DNA from: CADCVT01 sp036389155 | Lineage (GTDB): Bacteria; Actinomycetota; Thermoleophilia; Solirubrobacterales; Solirubrobacteraceae | Length of the DNA: 64,000 nt | NCBI GenBank assembly: GCA_036389155.1 | Contig: DASVQN010000017.1 | Coordinates: forward strand, 62,001 to 126,000 | Direction of reading: 5' to 3' | Part shown: in pieces, positions 25,410 to 34,005 of the stretch | Numbering within the stretch: position 1 is the stretch's first letter | How the letters are laid out: each line of letters opens with the position of its first letter | Made by a program: the position numbers and the translations under genes | Notes under the pieces: generated by a model | What the model saw: the letters and a program-made list of their open reading frames with translations, nothing else | Told to the model about the DNA's origin: nothing | Database searches by the model: none

Positions 25410-26006
25410 CTACGAGGCTTCGAGCTCGCCGCTGGCGAGCAGGCGCTGCACGGCGAAGATGAAGCGGGCGAGGCGCGAGCCGTCGGCGACGGGGAGATCC
25501 TCGAACTCGATCGCCGTCATCTCCGTGGTGGCGCGCACGATCCTGCCGTGGCACGCGATCCCCGGCCGGTCGTCGGGGACCTCCATCTCGAGGCCCACGA
25601 CCTCCTCCGGCTCGCCGAACCCGCTGCCGGCGAGCGAGACGCCGACCGCCGAGACGTCGAGCGTGTGCCCCGACACGCGCCGGCCGTCGCTCGTCAGGAC
25701 GGTGACCTCGATCGGGATCCGCAGGCGAGACGCCGTGCGCTGCTGCGGCACCTGGACGCCGTCGCGCACGCTGAAGCGCAGGTCGTCGGCCTCCTCGCCC
25801 CAGGTGGCCCGGCCCTTGAGGGCGACGGGCATGCCGCGGTGGCCGAACATCAGGCTGGCGGCGCCCTGGATCTCCTGGCGCGTCACGCGGGGGGCGACGA
25901 CGGGCCGCAGGGCCGCCTCGTCGCGGTTGACCGCGACCACGCGGCACCGAAGCTGGGTCGTGCCGACCAGCAGCGTCACGTCCTGCCGCTCACGGAGCCG
26001 CCTCAC
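25410..26006 (-). CDS. YcgR-like PilZ domain protein
   Basis: A 198-residue protein with an N-terminal beta-barrel domain (QDVTLLVGTTQLRCRVVAV) and a C-terminal PilZ domain. The c-di-GMP signature is visible as QRTASRLR (the RxxxR block) and LDVSAVGVSL (the D/NxSxxG block). Such proteins bind c-di-GMP and change motility, adhesion or secretion. No flagellar gene is in the window, so the target is unknown. GTG at 26006 is chosen as the only convenient start upstream of the first domain. It is followed by the ku operon on the same strand after about 30 bp. Confidence 0.82.
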   Translation of the reverse strand: MRRLRERQDVTLLVGTTQLRCRVVAVNRDEAALRPVVAPRVTRQEIQGAASLMFGHRGMPVALKGRATWGEEADDLRFSVRDGVQVPQQRTASRLRIPIEVTVLTSDGRRVSGHTLDVSAVGVSLAGSGFGEPEEVVGLEMEVPDDRPGIACHGRIVRATTEMTAIEFEDLPVADGSRLARFIFAVQRLLASGELEAS

Positions 26007-26047
26007 GTCATGGTGATCGGCGGCTCGGCGCAGATGTTGAAAAGGGA

Positions 26048-26797
26048 CTACAGCCCTGGCCAATGGCGGGCGACGAAACCGCCGGTGGAGCGCAGGTCGT
26101 TGGAGAACCGCGAGCCGGTCTTGCCGCGGTTGGCGGCGCTCGTGTCGAAGCGCACCCCGGCGACGTAGAGGAAGACGTGGCCGGGGCTGGAGTACACCGT
26201 CAGCCACTTGCCCTTGCCGGGGCGGCCCCACTTCATCAGCGGCCCCGACGCCTGCGGCCCGTCGAGCAGGCCGGCGGCGGCCAGGGCGTACGAGACCGAG
26301 CCTGAGCAGTCGTAGCCGGTGTCCTGCCACTTGCCGTGCCCGCCGCCCCACTTGTAGGGCGTGCGGGCGATCGTGTTGCCGGCCTCGATGATCGCGCGGA
26401 TCTCCGGGGGCGCCTCGAGGGGCGGCAGCGCGACCCCGTTGTCGAGGACCTCCGCGCGGGTGACGGCCTCGTCGTCGGACTGGTCGGGGAGCGGGGGAGG
26501 CGGCTCGGGCGCCGGCCGGGGAGCGGTGTCGATCTCCGGCTCGGAGGTGCCGAGGTCCGGCTGCGGCGCTCGCTTCGGCTTGGGCTTGGCCTTCGGGGCC
26601 GGCGCCGGCTTCGGCTCCGGCGGCGGTTGGGGCGGATCGGCGCGCGGCGCCCAGCGCCAGTCCTCGATCGAGGCGCGCGGCGGCGCGCTCGCGGGATCCT
26701 CGCCGCTCGTGGCGTAGGCGATCGCCGCGGCGCCCAGCGCGCCCACGACGAGCGCGAGGACCACCGGCCATTTCAGTCTCCGCACGGCGGTCAGCAT
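26048..26797 (-). CDS. Membrane-anchored NlpC/P60-like cell-wall hydrolase
   Basis: A 249-residue protein with an N-terminal hydrophobic anchor (PVVLALVVGALGAAAIAYA), a long Pro/Lys/Ala-rich linker (about residues 40-110) that can span the wall, and a C-terminal cysteine peptidase domain. TPYKWGGGHG and YDCSGSVSYAL give the catalytic Cys, and PGHVFLYVAG gives the His. It probably cuts peptidoglycan stem peptides. ATG at 26797 is chosen; an in-frame ATG at 26824 would leave no room for a promoter opposite uppP (start 26827). Confidence 0.78.
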   Translation of the reverse strand: MLTAVRRLKWPVVLALVVGALGAAAIAYATSGEDPASAPPRASIEDWRWAPRADPPQPPPEPKPAPAPKAKPKPKRAPQPDLGTSEPEIDTAPRPAPEPPPPLPDQSDDEAVTRAEVLDNGVALPPLEAPPEIRAIIEAGNTIARTPYKWGGGHGKWQDTGYDCSGSVSYALAAAGLLDGPQASGPLMKWGRPGKGKWLTVYSSPGHVFLYVAGVRFDTSAANRGKTGSRFSNDLRSTGGFVARHWPGL

Positions 26798-26826
26798 GCC
26801 ACGTGCACTACCTTGCCCCGCCACTC

Positions 26827-27642
26827 ATGGACATCTTCCAGGCCATCGTCCTCGGCATCGTGCAGGGGCTCACCGAGTTCCTCCCGATCTCCTCGACCGG
26901 GCACCTCCACATCGTCCCCGCCTTCGCGGGCTGGGACGACCCCGGCGTCGCGTTCACCGCCGTCGTGCAGCTCGGGACGATGGCGGCGGTGCTCCTGTAC
27001 TTCCGCCGCGACCTCATCGGGATCGTGACCGGCTTCCTCGCGGGGCTGCGGGACCCAGCGCGCCGGACCTCGCTCGAGTTCCGGATGGGCGTGTACCTGA
27101 TCATCGGCACCATCCCGATCGGCATCTGCGGGCTGATCTTCAAGGACCAGATCGACGACGCGGCGGAGAGCCTGACGCTCATCGCGATCGCGCTCATCGT
27201 CGCCGGGCTCGTGTTGCTCGCGGCCGAGCGGGCCGGCCGGCAGGACCGCGACGAGCAGACGGTGACGGGGCGCGACGCGATGGTCGTCGGGGTCGCGCAG
27301 GCGTGTGCGCTCGTGCCCGGGGTGTCGCGGTCGGGCGCCACGATCACCGCCGGCCTGTTCCTCGGTCTGGAGCGCGCCGCCGCCGCGCGGTTCTCCTTCC
27401 TGCTCTCCGTTCCCGCCGTCGTGCTCAGCGGCCTCTTCGAGGTCAAGGACATCGGCGGCGAGGGCTCGGTCGGCGCGGTCCCGACGGTGGTCGCTACGAT
27501 CATGGCGTTCGTCGCCGGCTACGCCGCGATCGCCTTCCTCCTGAGGTTCCTGGTGACCCACTCCACGGCGGTCTTCGTCGCGTACCGGGTGGCCCTCGGC
27601 GTGCTGGTCCTCGCCCTCGTCGGGGCGAATGTGATCGACTGA
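26827..27642 (+). CDS. uppP: Undecaprenyl-diphosphatase UppP (BacA)
   Basis: Dephosphorylates undecaprenyl diphosphate outside the membrane so that the lipid carrier can be reused in cell-wall synthesis; overproduction gives bacitracin resistance. 271 residues with about eight helices. Both active-site blocks are present: GLTEFLPISSTGHLHI near the N-terminus and LVPGVSRSGATI in the second half. ATG at 26827, divergent from the NlpC/P60 gene by 29 bp, a sensible wall-metabolism pairing. corA follows after 4 bp. Confidence 0.95.
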   Translation: MDIFQAIVLGIVQGLTEFLPISSTGHLHIVPAFAGWDDPGVAFTAVVQLGTMAAVLLYFRRDLIGIVTGFLAGLRDPARRTSLEFRMGVYLIIGTIPIGICGLIFKDQIDDAAESLTLIAIALIVAGLVLLAAERAGRQDRDEQTVTGRDAMVVGVAQACALVPGVSRSGATITAGLFLGLERAAAARFSFLLSVPAVVLSGLFEVKDIGGEGSVGAVPTVVATIMAFVAGYAAIAFLLRFLVTHSTAVFVAYRVALGVLVLALVGANVID

Positions 27643-27646
27643 CGCC

Positions 27647-28615
27647 GTGCTCGTCGAGTGCGCGGTCTACGAGGACGGTCGCCGGAAGGCGGGCGACCTG
27701 CCGCTCGAGCACGCGTGCGAGGCCGGGCAGGAGGACGGCGCGTTCGTGTGGGTCGGGCTCTTCGAGCCGACGGCGGACGAGTTCGAGGCCCTGCGCAGCG
27801 AGTTCAGCCTGCACCCGCTCGCGGTCGAGGACGCGCTCAGCGCGCACCAGCGACCGAAGATCGAGCGCTACGGCGACATGACGTTCGTCGTGCTGAAGAC
27901 CGCGCGGTACGTCGACGAGGCCGAGGCGGTCGTCTTCGGGCAGGTGATGGTCTTCGTCGGCGACTCGTACGTGATCACCGTGCGGCACGGCGAGGTCAAC
28001 GACCTGTCGGAGGTGCGCCGGCGCGTCGAGGAGGACGAGTCGCAGCTGCGCCGCGGGCCCGCGGGAGCGCTGCACGCGATCCTCGACTCGGTCGTCGACG
28101 CGTACGAGCCGGTCGCCGCCGGACTGCAGACGGACGTCGACCAGGCGGAGGAGGAGCTCTTCGGCGGTCTGGGCGGGCGCGTGACCGTGCGGATCTACGA
28201 GCTCGGCCGCGAGGTCCTGAAGTTCTCGCGTGCGGTCGGGCCGCTCATCCCGGCGGTCGAGCAGCTCGTCCGCGGGGGGCCCGGGGTCGACGACGAGATG
28301 ACCAGCTACTTCCGCGACGTCCTAGATCACCTCATCCGCGTCAACGGGCACGTGGACTCGATGCACGAGCTGCTGTCGAACATGCTCCAGGCGAACCTCA
28401 CGCAGGTCAGCGTGCGGCAGAACGAGGACATGCGGAAGATCTCGGCGTGGGTCGCGATCCTCGCGATCCCGACGATGATCGCCGGGATCTACGGCATGAA
28501 CTTCGACCACATGCCGGAGCTGCACTGGCAGTACGGCTATCCGCTCGTGCTCGGGGTGATCCTCGTGGCGTGCAGCGTGCTGTACGCGCGGTTCAAGCGG
28601 TCCGGGTGGCTGTGA
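27647..28615 (+). CDS. corA: CorA-type divalent metal (Mg/Co) transporter
   Basis: A 322-residue pentameric channel-type magnesium transporter. A large N-terminal cytoplasmic domain ends in the long stalk helix (NMLQANLTQVSVRQNEDMRK). Two C-terminal membrane helices follow: WVAILAIPTMIAGIYGMNF, with the selectivity-filter GMN, and PLVLGVILVACSVLYARF. The basic C-terminal tail KRSGW is also typical. GTG start 4 bp after uppP; its end overlaps the next SDR by 4 nt. Confidence 0.94.
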   Translation: MLVECAVYEDGRRKAGDLPLEHACEAGQEDGAFVWVGLFEPTADEFEALRSEFSLHPLAVEDALSAHQRPKIERYGDMTFVVLKTARYVDEAEAVVFGQVMVFVGDSYVITVRHGEVNDLSEVRRRVEEDESQLRRGPAGALHAILDSVVDAYEPVAAGLQTDVDQAEEELFGGLGGRVTVRIYELGREVLKFSRAVGPLIPAVEQLVRGGPGVDDEMTSYFRDVLDHLIRVNGHVDSMHELLSNMLQANLTQVSVRQNEDMRKISAWVAILAIPTMIAGIYGMNFDHMPELHWQYGYPLVLGVILVACSVLYARFKRSGWL

Positions 28616-29436
28616 GCGCCGCCGCGTCGCGCATCTTCGCTGCCGACCTCCTCGCGGGTCGCGTCGCTGTGGTCACGGGCGGTGGGACCGGCCTGGGGAA
28701 GGCTTCGGCGCGCGAGCTGATCGCGTGCGGCGCGCGCGTCGTGATCGCGGGGCGCCGCGAGGACGTGCTCTCCGCCGCCGCGCGCGAGCTGGGGGACCGA
28801 TGCACGTACGTCGCGGGCGACATCCGCGATCCCGAGGACGCCGCGCGCATCGTCGCCGCCGCCGGCCGCGTCGACGTCCTCGTCAACAACGCGGGCGGCC
28901 AGTACTTCGTCCCGGCGGAGTCCATCGCGCTGAAGGGGTGGAACGCGGTGTGGCGGCTCAACGTCGGCGGGACGATGTCGATGATCCGGGCTGCCCAGTC
29001 CGCGTTCTCCTCTGACGCGATGGTCATGAACGTCACCTTCTCCCCGCACCACGGGCTGCCGGGGATGACGCACTCGGGAGCGGCGCGAGCCGCGGTCGAG
29101 GCGCTGAGCTCGGAGCTCGCGCGCGAGCTCGCCCCGGTGAGCGTGGTCGCGCTCGCCGCCGGCCACTTCCGCACCGAGGCGATCAAGAAGTACCCGGCCG
29201 GGATCGCCGAGGCCGCGGCCCGCACCGTCCCTTTGCAGCGCCTGGGCGAGGAGGAGGAGCACGCCTGGCTCGTGGCGCTCCTCGCCTCGCCTCTCGGCCG
29301 CGCCTTCAGCGGGTCCGTCGTGACCTTGGACGGAGCGCGAGACAACTGGTACGGAGCCTGGCCCCCGCCGGGGCTCGTCGGAGAGGGAGAAGAGGTACCG
29401 ACCGAGGAGCGCCGTCCGGCCCCACACCAGAGCTAG
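28612..29436 (+). CDS. SDR oxidoreductase, 2,4-dienoyl/trans-2-enoyl-CoA reductase-like
   Basis: A 274-residue SDR with NADP loop VVTGGGTGLGKASAREL and LVNNAGGQYFVPAE. The usual Tyr-x3-Lys position reads MTHSGAARAAVEALS, without the classical Tyr and Lys. This HSGAARA pattern is what I recall from peroxisomal trans-2-enoyl-CoA reductase relatives, so the enzyme is likely an NADPH-dependent enoyl- or dienoyl-CoA reductase in fatty-acid metabolism rather than inactive. The C-terminus ends in a long Pro/Glu-rich tail. GTG at 28612 overlaps the corA stop. Confidence 0.8.
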   Translation: MSAAASRIFAADLLAGRVAVVTGGGTGLGKASARELIACGARVVIAGRREDVLSAAARELGDRCTYVAGDIRDPEDAARIVAAAGRVDVLVNNAGGQYFVPAESIALKGWNAVWRLNVGGTMSMIRAAQSAFSSDAMVMNVTFSPHHGLPGMTHSGAARAAVEALSSELARELAPVSVVALAAGHFRTEAIKKYPAGIAEAAARTVPLQRLGEEEEHAWLVALLASPLGRAFSGSVVTLDGARDNWYGAWPPPGLVGEGEEVPTEERRPAPHQS

Positions 29437-29445
29437 GGGGCGCAG

Positions 29446-29518
29446 AGCGGGTGGCGGGAATCGAACCCGTCTCTTTCAGCTTGGAAGGCTGACGTGCGAG
29501 CCACTACACCACACCCGC
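29446..29518 (-). tRNA. tRNA-Gly (anticodon TCC)
   Basis: Minus-strand cloverleaf. Acceptor GCGGGTG pairs with CACCCGC and has discriminator T. The anticodon stem TCAGC/GCTGA encloses the loop CTTCCAA (anticodon TCC). The T-arm is ACGGG-TTCGATT-CCCGC. CCA is not encoded. Confidence 0.93.
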
Positions 29519-29596
29519 GCGGCGCCGCTGAGTCTAGACGCGGACCCGCGAACGCGGCACGAGCATACGTCCGACCCCCGACGTACATTGCATCGA

Positions 29597-30073
29597 ATGC
29601 GTCGGTGTAATCAGTGTGGGCTCGACAAGCCTCTTGAGGAGTTCGCGTGGCACCGGCGGGAGAAAGGGCAGCGTCAGCACCATTGCCGTTCGTGTCAGGC
29701 GCAGTACCGGCGCGAGCACTACCTTCGGAATCGACCCCGGTACATCGAGCGTTCCCAGCGGCGGAAGCGGGAGCTCTGGGCCAAGCGCACGCAGCTGCTG
29801 CTCGAGTACTTCGCTGACCACCCGTGCACCGACTGCGGGGAGAGCGACCCGGTGGTCCTCGAGTTCGACCACCTTCGCGACAAGAGCTTCAGCATCGGCG
29901 CGAAGCTCGCGACGTACGCATGGGACGACATTCTCGAGGAGATCGAGAAGTGCGACGTCGTCTGCGCGAACTGCCACCGCCGCCGGACAGCGCAGCGGAG
30001 GGGTTCGAATCGCGCGCGCCTGACGGGCCTCGAGGCGTCAGTCACGCTCAGCGACGCGTCGCGCAGCGGCTAG
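29597..30073 (+). CDS. HNH-type zinc-binding endonuclease-like protein
   Basis: A 158-residue protein with an N-terminal zinc-ribbon-like pair (CNQCGLDK and HCRSCQAQYR), a basic helical middle, and a C-terminal HNH-like module. In that module HPCTDCGESDP, LEFDHLRDKSFSIG (the His-containing core) and CANCHRRRTAQR are arranged as in recHNH/His-Me finger nucleases. It could nick or cut DNA, but many such stand-alone genes have no known role. It lies between tRNA-Gly and tRNA-Pro, just outside the island, and has lower GC and looser codon use than its neighbours. A TTG 9 nt upstream (29588) is an alternative start. Confidence 0.72.
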   Translation: MRRCNQCGLDKPLEEFAWHRREKGQRQHHCRSCQAQYRREHYLRNRPRYIERSQRRKRELWAKRTQLLLEYFADHPCTDCGESDPVVLEFDHLRDKSFSIGAKLATYAWDDILEEIEKCDVVCANCHRRRTAQRRGSNRARLTGLEASVTLSDASRSG

Positions 30074-30085
30074 GATCTGCGACCA

Positions 30086-30159
30086 CGGGGAGTGGCGCAG
30101 TCTGGTAGCGCACCCGGCTGGGGGCCGGGCGGTCGCAGGTTCAAATCCTGTCTCCCCGA
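30086..30159 (+). tRNA. tRNA-Pro (anticodon GGG), integration site
   Basis: Acceptor CGGGGAG pairs with CTCCCCG and has discriminator A. The anticodon stem CCCGG/CCGGG has the loop CTGGGGG (anticodon GGG). The T-arm CGCAGG-TTCAAAT-CCTGT is as usual. The 3' half is duplicated at 36581-36619, marking this tRNA as the attachment site of the island. The tRNA itself remains complete because the incoming element restored its 3' end. Confidence 0.94.
30121..30159 (+). repeat. attL: tRNA-Pro 3' end, direct repeat copy 1
   Basis: A 39-bp stretch covering the anticodon-loop end, variable region, T-arm and acceptor 3' strand of tRNA-Pro. It is identical base for base to 36581-36619. With one mismatch (30120 G against 36580 A) the identity extends 7 bases further left (CCGGCT). 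This is the classic direct repeat made by site-specific integration into a tRNA gene. Confidence 0.9.
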
Positions 30160-30522
30160 TTCAGGAAAGCCCTGGTATTACGGCGGTTATGCGACCCGGC
30201 GGAGCGGGACGGTGACCGGGGTTCATGGAACAAAGTCGCGGGGATCAGCACCGACGACTCAGCGCGAGGCTCTCCAACGAGCTGCCGCGAAGACTTGTCC
30301 GCGAGCATCCGCCGTGGAACAACGGGTGCCCGCCGGCGTAGTTGCGAGTGCGCGCGAGCGCGTGGACCGCGCGGGGTATTTCGGACCAGGACCGTACGGT
30401 CGCGGGCTCGGTCAGCTGTGGTCGCGCGAACCGGACTCGGAGCCGAGCGGTGCCGGGCGCGTTCTTCTTGTCCATGCCTTCGCGCGCGCGGATCTATATG
30501 GATGGATCCCGGTTGGATGTAG
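30160..30522. other. Left end of the island, no convincing gene
   Basis: These 363 bases hold only short overlapping reading frames with no recognisable domain. A single TTCATGGAACAA (30222-30233) matches the tandem 12-bp repeats near the right end, so the stretch is probably the left attachment arm. A 76-aa minus-strand frame (30245-30475, beginning MDKKNAPG) is possible but unsupported. Confidence 0.5.
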
Positions 30523-31641
30523 CTAGAGGAGCCAGAGGCCCCCCTCGCCCGCGGACGCCCGCAACACGCGACCTTCGTGCAGGATCGCGTCGAAGGTTTC
30601 GCGATCGTCCTCGTGACACACCAACGCGACCTGTCCTTGGAACTCCGAAGGCTCGGCGGTGAGTCTGATCGGCTCACCACCTACATCAGCCGCGATCTCT
30701 TGGCCCTCCCGTGGGAGTACGCCTTCAACACCCTCGGCGACTGCAACTCGGATCCGCCGGAGGTCGAGGTCGAGTTCGTCGAGTGGCTGCGTTTCGACCG
30801 TGGCGGCCAAGCGATGCAACAGATCGTATGGCGGCAGCTCGTTCGCGATCTCGTAGATCTCCTCAAGCAGGCGTTCCTTAGCTTCGGCGTCCGCTTCGCC
30901 AAGGCGCATCAGCTCGAAGCGCATGTAGCCTGTCGTCTGCACCTGCAGACCGTGCGGATCGACTCCGAGGTAGTCATTGAGCGGCGCTCCGTCGATGCTT
31001 CCGAGCAGGCCCTGGCGCACCATGTCGAAGAGTTGACCCGCGACACGGTGCTGACGGGCATCAAATGGGTGGACCGCCGGCCACGACGGCATCCTGCGCC
31101 AGCCGTGCTCGTGGATAACCGCGATGAGGACGAGCTGCTCGTACGTCAAGCGCGAGCCCACCTCCAAGAGCCACGTGGCATGCGCTGGCGCTACGTCTTC
31201 TCTGAAGACGATGGCCGAGTACAGATAGGAGAGGTGGCGCAACTTGCGCTCCTCGAAGTCTCGCTGGGCCCGCGCGAGAACCGCCTCTAGAAGCTCATCG
31301 GCTCGCGACGCTCCGGCCTGCTCGCTGTTATCGAAGAACCCGTCATCACGAGGCGCTTGTCCTTCATCGAGTCGTCGGTCGATGTCGATGAGCGCGTACG
31401 CGAGCGCCGCGCCGGCTCGTGCTTTCTCGCGCGGGCCAAGCTGCCGCTGCTCGAACTCGTCGCCGGCGCGGACCATCGTCTTCTGGACGAGGACGCCGAG
31501 CGCCGAGGCCGCGAGCGGGCCGCCGGGGACGATCAGGCCGATGGCCGAGCTCCCCACGGCGGCGACTACATCCGCGCTGTGTCGCAGCAGCGATGTCGCT
31601 CGATCGCGCCGTCGTGCTCGTCCACGTGACAAGGTTTGCAT
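30523..31641 (-). CDS. Island hypothetical protein with one hydrophobic segment
   Basis: 372 residues from ATG 31641; longer in-frame starts up to 31779 are possible but run into the divergent promoter region. The N-terminus is very basic (SRGRARRRDRATSLLRH). Residues about 22-52 are hydrophobic and Gly/Ala-rich (VVAAVGSSAIGLIVPGGPLA). A helical middle has the pattern DFEERKLRHLSYLYSAIVF then LLEVGSRLTYEQLVLIAVI, which recalls phage- and defence-linked proteins of unknown function. An acidic, helix-rich C-terminal half follows. I do not recognise a family. Divergent from the DUF5131 gene, 291 bp apart. Confidence 0.65.
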   Translation of the reverse strand: MQTLSRGRARRRDRATSLLRHSADVVAAVGSSAIGLIVPGGPLAASALGVLVQKTMVRAGDEFEQRQLGPREKARAGAALAYALIDIDRRLDEGQAPRDDGFFDNSEQAGASRADELLEAVLARAQRDFEERKLRHLSYLYSAIVFREDVAPAHATWLLEVGSRLTYEQLVLIAVIHEHGWRRMPSWPAVHPFDARQHRVAGQLFDMVRQGLLGSIDGAPLNDYLGVDPHGLQVQTTGYMRFELMRLGEADAEAKERLLEEIYEIANELPPYDLLHRLAATVETQPLDELDLDLRRIRVAVAEGVEGVLPREGQEIAADVGGEPIRLTAEPSEFQGQVALVCHEDDRETFDAILHEGRVLRASAGEGGLWLL

Positions 31642-31932
31642 GGTCGAGTACTGGCCCTCGACGCTTCGACTGACGCACGCGGCACAGACCGCCCGGGTTG
31701 TGTCCGGCGCAGCCAGCGCGACCCGGGCTGCGGCGACGCGCCTTTCGCCCCGAGCTATGGCAGGAAGTGTCGTCTGCACGATCGCCCGCGCGGTCTTTGC
31801 GCCGAGATTCCGTCAGCCGGGTACACCACGGTTGCGAGGAGGCGCGGAAGTGCCGGCATAGTACCTCTAGGGTGCAGCGATACGTCCGGCGTCAGTGCGA
31901 ACGTGCGTTCGTGCCGTCGTCCTGCAAAATCC

Positions 31933-32661
31933 GTGGCTGATAAGAGCGCTATCGAGTGGACCGAGGCGACGTGGAACCCCGTCACCGGTTGCAGCAAGGT
32001 TTCGCCCGGCTGTGCGCACTGCTACGCCGAGACCTTCGCGGAGCGCTGGCGCGGCATCCCTGGGCACCCGTACGAGCAGGGTTTCGATCTGCGGCTGTGG
32101 CCTGACCGGCTGGAGGTGCCGCTGCGCTGGAAGCGGCCACGCACGATCTTCGTGAACTCGATGAGCGACCTCTTTCACGAGGACATCCCACTCGACTTCA
32201 TCCGCCGAGTGTTCGATGTGATGCGGCGTGCCGACTGGCACACCTTCCAGATCCTGACGAAGCGGGACGAACGTCTCGCACACGTCGCAGACGTGCTGGA
32301 CTGGCCTCCGAACGTTTGGATGGGCGTCACGATCGAGAACCGACGCTTCGTCCGCCGAGCGGATCACCTTCGGGAGGTACCGGCGGCGGTCCGCTTCATC
32401 AGTGCGGAGCCTCTTCTTGGGCGGTTGGAAGGCCTCGACCTAGCCGGGATCGACTGGCTGATTGCGGGCGGCGAGTCCGGTCCGCGGCACCGGCCGGTGA
32501 AGGTTGAGTGGCTGCGAGACCTACGCGATCGTTGCCAGCGCGAGGAGGTGGCCTTCTTCTTCAAGCAGTGGGGAGGCGCGCGACCGAAGAGCGGCGGTCG
32601 CGCGTTGGATGGCGAGGAGCACGACGGCTTCCCCGCTGTCGCCACGCTTGCCGCCGCTTAG
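31933..32661 (+). CDS. DUF5131 (phage Gp37/Gp68-like) three-Cys-motif protein
   Basis: A 242-residue protein starting ADKSAIEWTEATWNPVTGC, the diagnostic opening of this family. The three-Cys motif is Cys20-x6-Cys27-x2-Cys30 (CSKVSPGCAHC), spaced as in some iron-sulfur or radical-SAM-like clusters. Further family blocks: VNSMSDLFHEDIP, FQILTKRDERL, WMGVTIENRRF, RFISAEPLLG and IAGGESGPRHRPV. The barrel-like architecture resembles radical-SAM or spore-lyase-like enzymes, but the reaction is unknown. It is convergent with TcmP, stops 13 bp apart, the partner with which it is usually found. Confidence 0.88.
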   Translation: MADKSAIEWTEATWNPVTGCSKVSPGCAHCYAETFAERWRGIPGHPYEQGFDLRLWPDRLEVPLRWKRPRTIFVNSMSDLFHEDIPLDFIRRVFDVMRRADWHTFQILTKRDERLAHVADVLDWPPNVWMGVTIENRRFVRRADHLREVPAAVRFISAEPLLGRLEGLDLAGIDWLIAGGESGPRHRPVKVEWLRDLRDRCQREEVAFFFKQWGGARPKSGGRALDGEEHDGFPAVATLAAA

Positions 32662-32674
32662 CCGACGCGGCGAC

Positions 32675-33784
32675 TTACTCCAGCATCTCGCAGTCGGTCG
32701 TAGCGGGGTTGAACCCTCGGCGATGAGCTTTCCCCGTCGTGCGGTTCATGGCGACGAGTTGTTTCGTGCTGTCTCGGAGGTGCTTCAGCGCCGCCCCGAG
32801 GCGCACCTTGTCGTACGGCGGCACCTCATCCACGACGTACTCCCAGGCCTCGTCGAATGTGAATTTCGTGCCCGGCGGGAACTTGTCCCGAAGTCGCGCG
32901 GCCAGCTCGGGCTTCCACAATTCGAGACCTGGATCTGAAGGCTCGCGAGGATCGAACTGTCGCCCATTTGCAGGGTCCACGTGCCACATCGCTTCGCGCA
33001 TGGCCTCGACGGCCCGCCGGTGTTTCGTCGCGAAGAAGAGGCAGTACCTGTTCGCTCCCGGGTTCCCTGGCCGCATGATGAAGCGCTCCACATAGAACCG
33101 CTGAGGGTTCGGCCCGCCGCCCTCCTTGAGCCGCTCCGCGTACAGGTCCATGAGGCCGAGCGTCCGCTCAGCCGGCGGCTTGCCGACGAGGACGCGCCAC
33201 CGCTCGTCGCCGAAAATGCTCGTGAGTGTCCGGTCCATCGACGGGTGCTCTAGGAACCGAGCGCCGAACATGCCGACCGGCAGGTAGACGAGTGCCTCGC
33301 TGCGCGGGCGGAGCGTCATCTCGACCGCGAGCTCGGGATCCTCGACGCCTCCGAATGGGTCGAGGAACGCGAACACGGCTGTCGAGCGACCGAGCGCGGC
33401 GATCTTTGCCCTGATGTCGTTGTAGTGCTCGGAGTACTCGCCTCGGAGTGTCTCGATGTGGATCGTCTCACTGCGAAAACCGGCGACACGGCGCTCCAGT
33501 TCTGCGTACCGATCGCGGTCCTCCTCCACGAAAAAGCAGTGGAGGAGCGTGCCCGGCTGCCGCGGCGCGTTGAGGAATGTCCGGATCATCAGGACGGGAG
33601 AGCCAGCCTGGCCTCCGGAGTAGACGCCCGGGCCAGCGAATCCGTCGACGAACACCAGATTGCGCACTTCGCCGCGCCCGTGCTGAAAGATCGGCACCCA
33701 CCGGCTCAGGTATCGCGTCAGCAGGTAGTGCTTCTTCTCCGTATGGTCATCAAGTTCCCAGATGGTGTCGAGCTTTTTCGCCAT
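32675..33784 (-). CDS. tcmP: Three-Cys-motif partner protein TcmP
   Basis: A 369-residue protein of the TcmP family, defined by its occurrence beside DUF5131. Visible blocks: LDDHTEKKHYLLTRYLSRW, the Gly-rich VFVDGFAGPGVYSGG at residues 44-58 that looks like a nucleotide or AdoMet-binding loop, and FAFLDPFGG at 138-146, which resembles motif IV of DNA methyltransferases. Methyltransferase-like chemistry is therefore plausible but unproven. ATG at 33784. Convergent with DUF5131 rather than in tandem, so the pair must be transcribed from two promoters. Confidence 0.85.
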   Translation of the reverse strand: MAKKLDTIWELDDHTEKKHYLLTRYLSRWVPIFQHGRGEVRNLVFVDGFAGPGVYSGGQAGSPVLMIRTFLNAPRQPGTLLHCFFVEEDRDRYAELERRVAGFRSETIHIETLRGEYSEHYNDIRAKIAALGRSTAVFAFLDPFGGVEDPELAVEMTLRPRSEALVYLPVGMFGARFLEHPSMDRTLTSIFGDERWRVLVGKPPAERTLGLMDLYAERLKEGGGPNPQRFYVERFIMRPGNPGANRYCLFFATKHRRAVEAMREAMWHVDPANGRQFDPREPSDPGLELWKPELAARLRDKFPPGTKFTFDEAWEYVVDEVPPYDKVRLGAALKHLRDSTKQLVAMNRTTGKAHRRGFNPATTDCEMLE

Positions 33785-34005
33785 CGCTCGCTCATCGTGA
33801 CGAATGCGACGGGCAGATTCGCCCGAGCTGCGGTGGTACTCGACTAGCTAACTGGGCTAACTCCCTAGCTGCTCGACGAACGGGGCGCAGCGGCACCCAC
33901 TCCGCAATGCGGTGTGTCGTGGCTTGCATCTTGGAAGGGCTGTCGCGCAGCGTCGGAACGCCAGCGCGCGAACGACTCGTTGTGCACTTGATCTAAATTG
34001 CGGGG

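Noticed and set aside
28612..29436. Idea that this SDR is inactive because Tyr-x3-Lys is missing
   Set aside because: The HSGAARA pattern at that position is characteristic of enoyl/dienoyl-CoA reductase-type SDRs, which are active without the classical pair.
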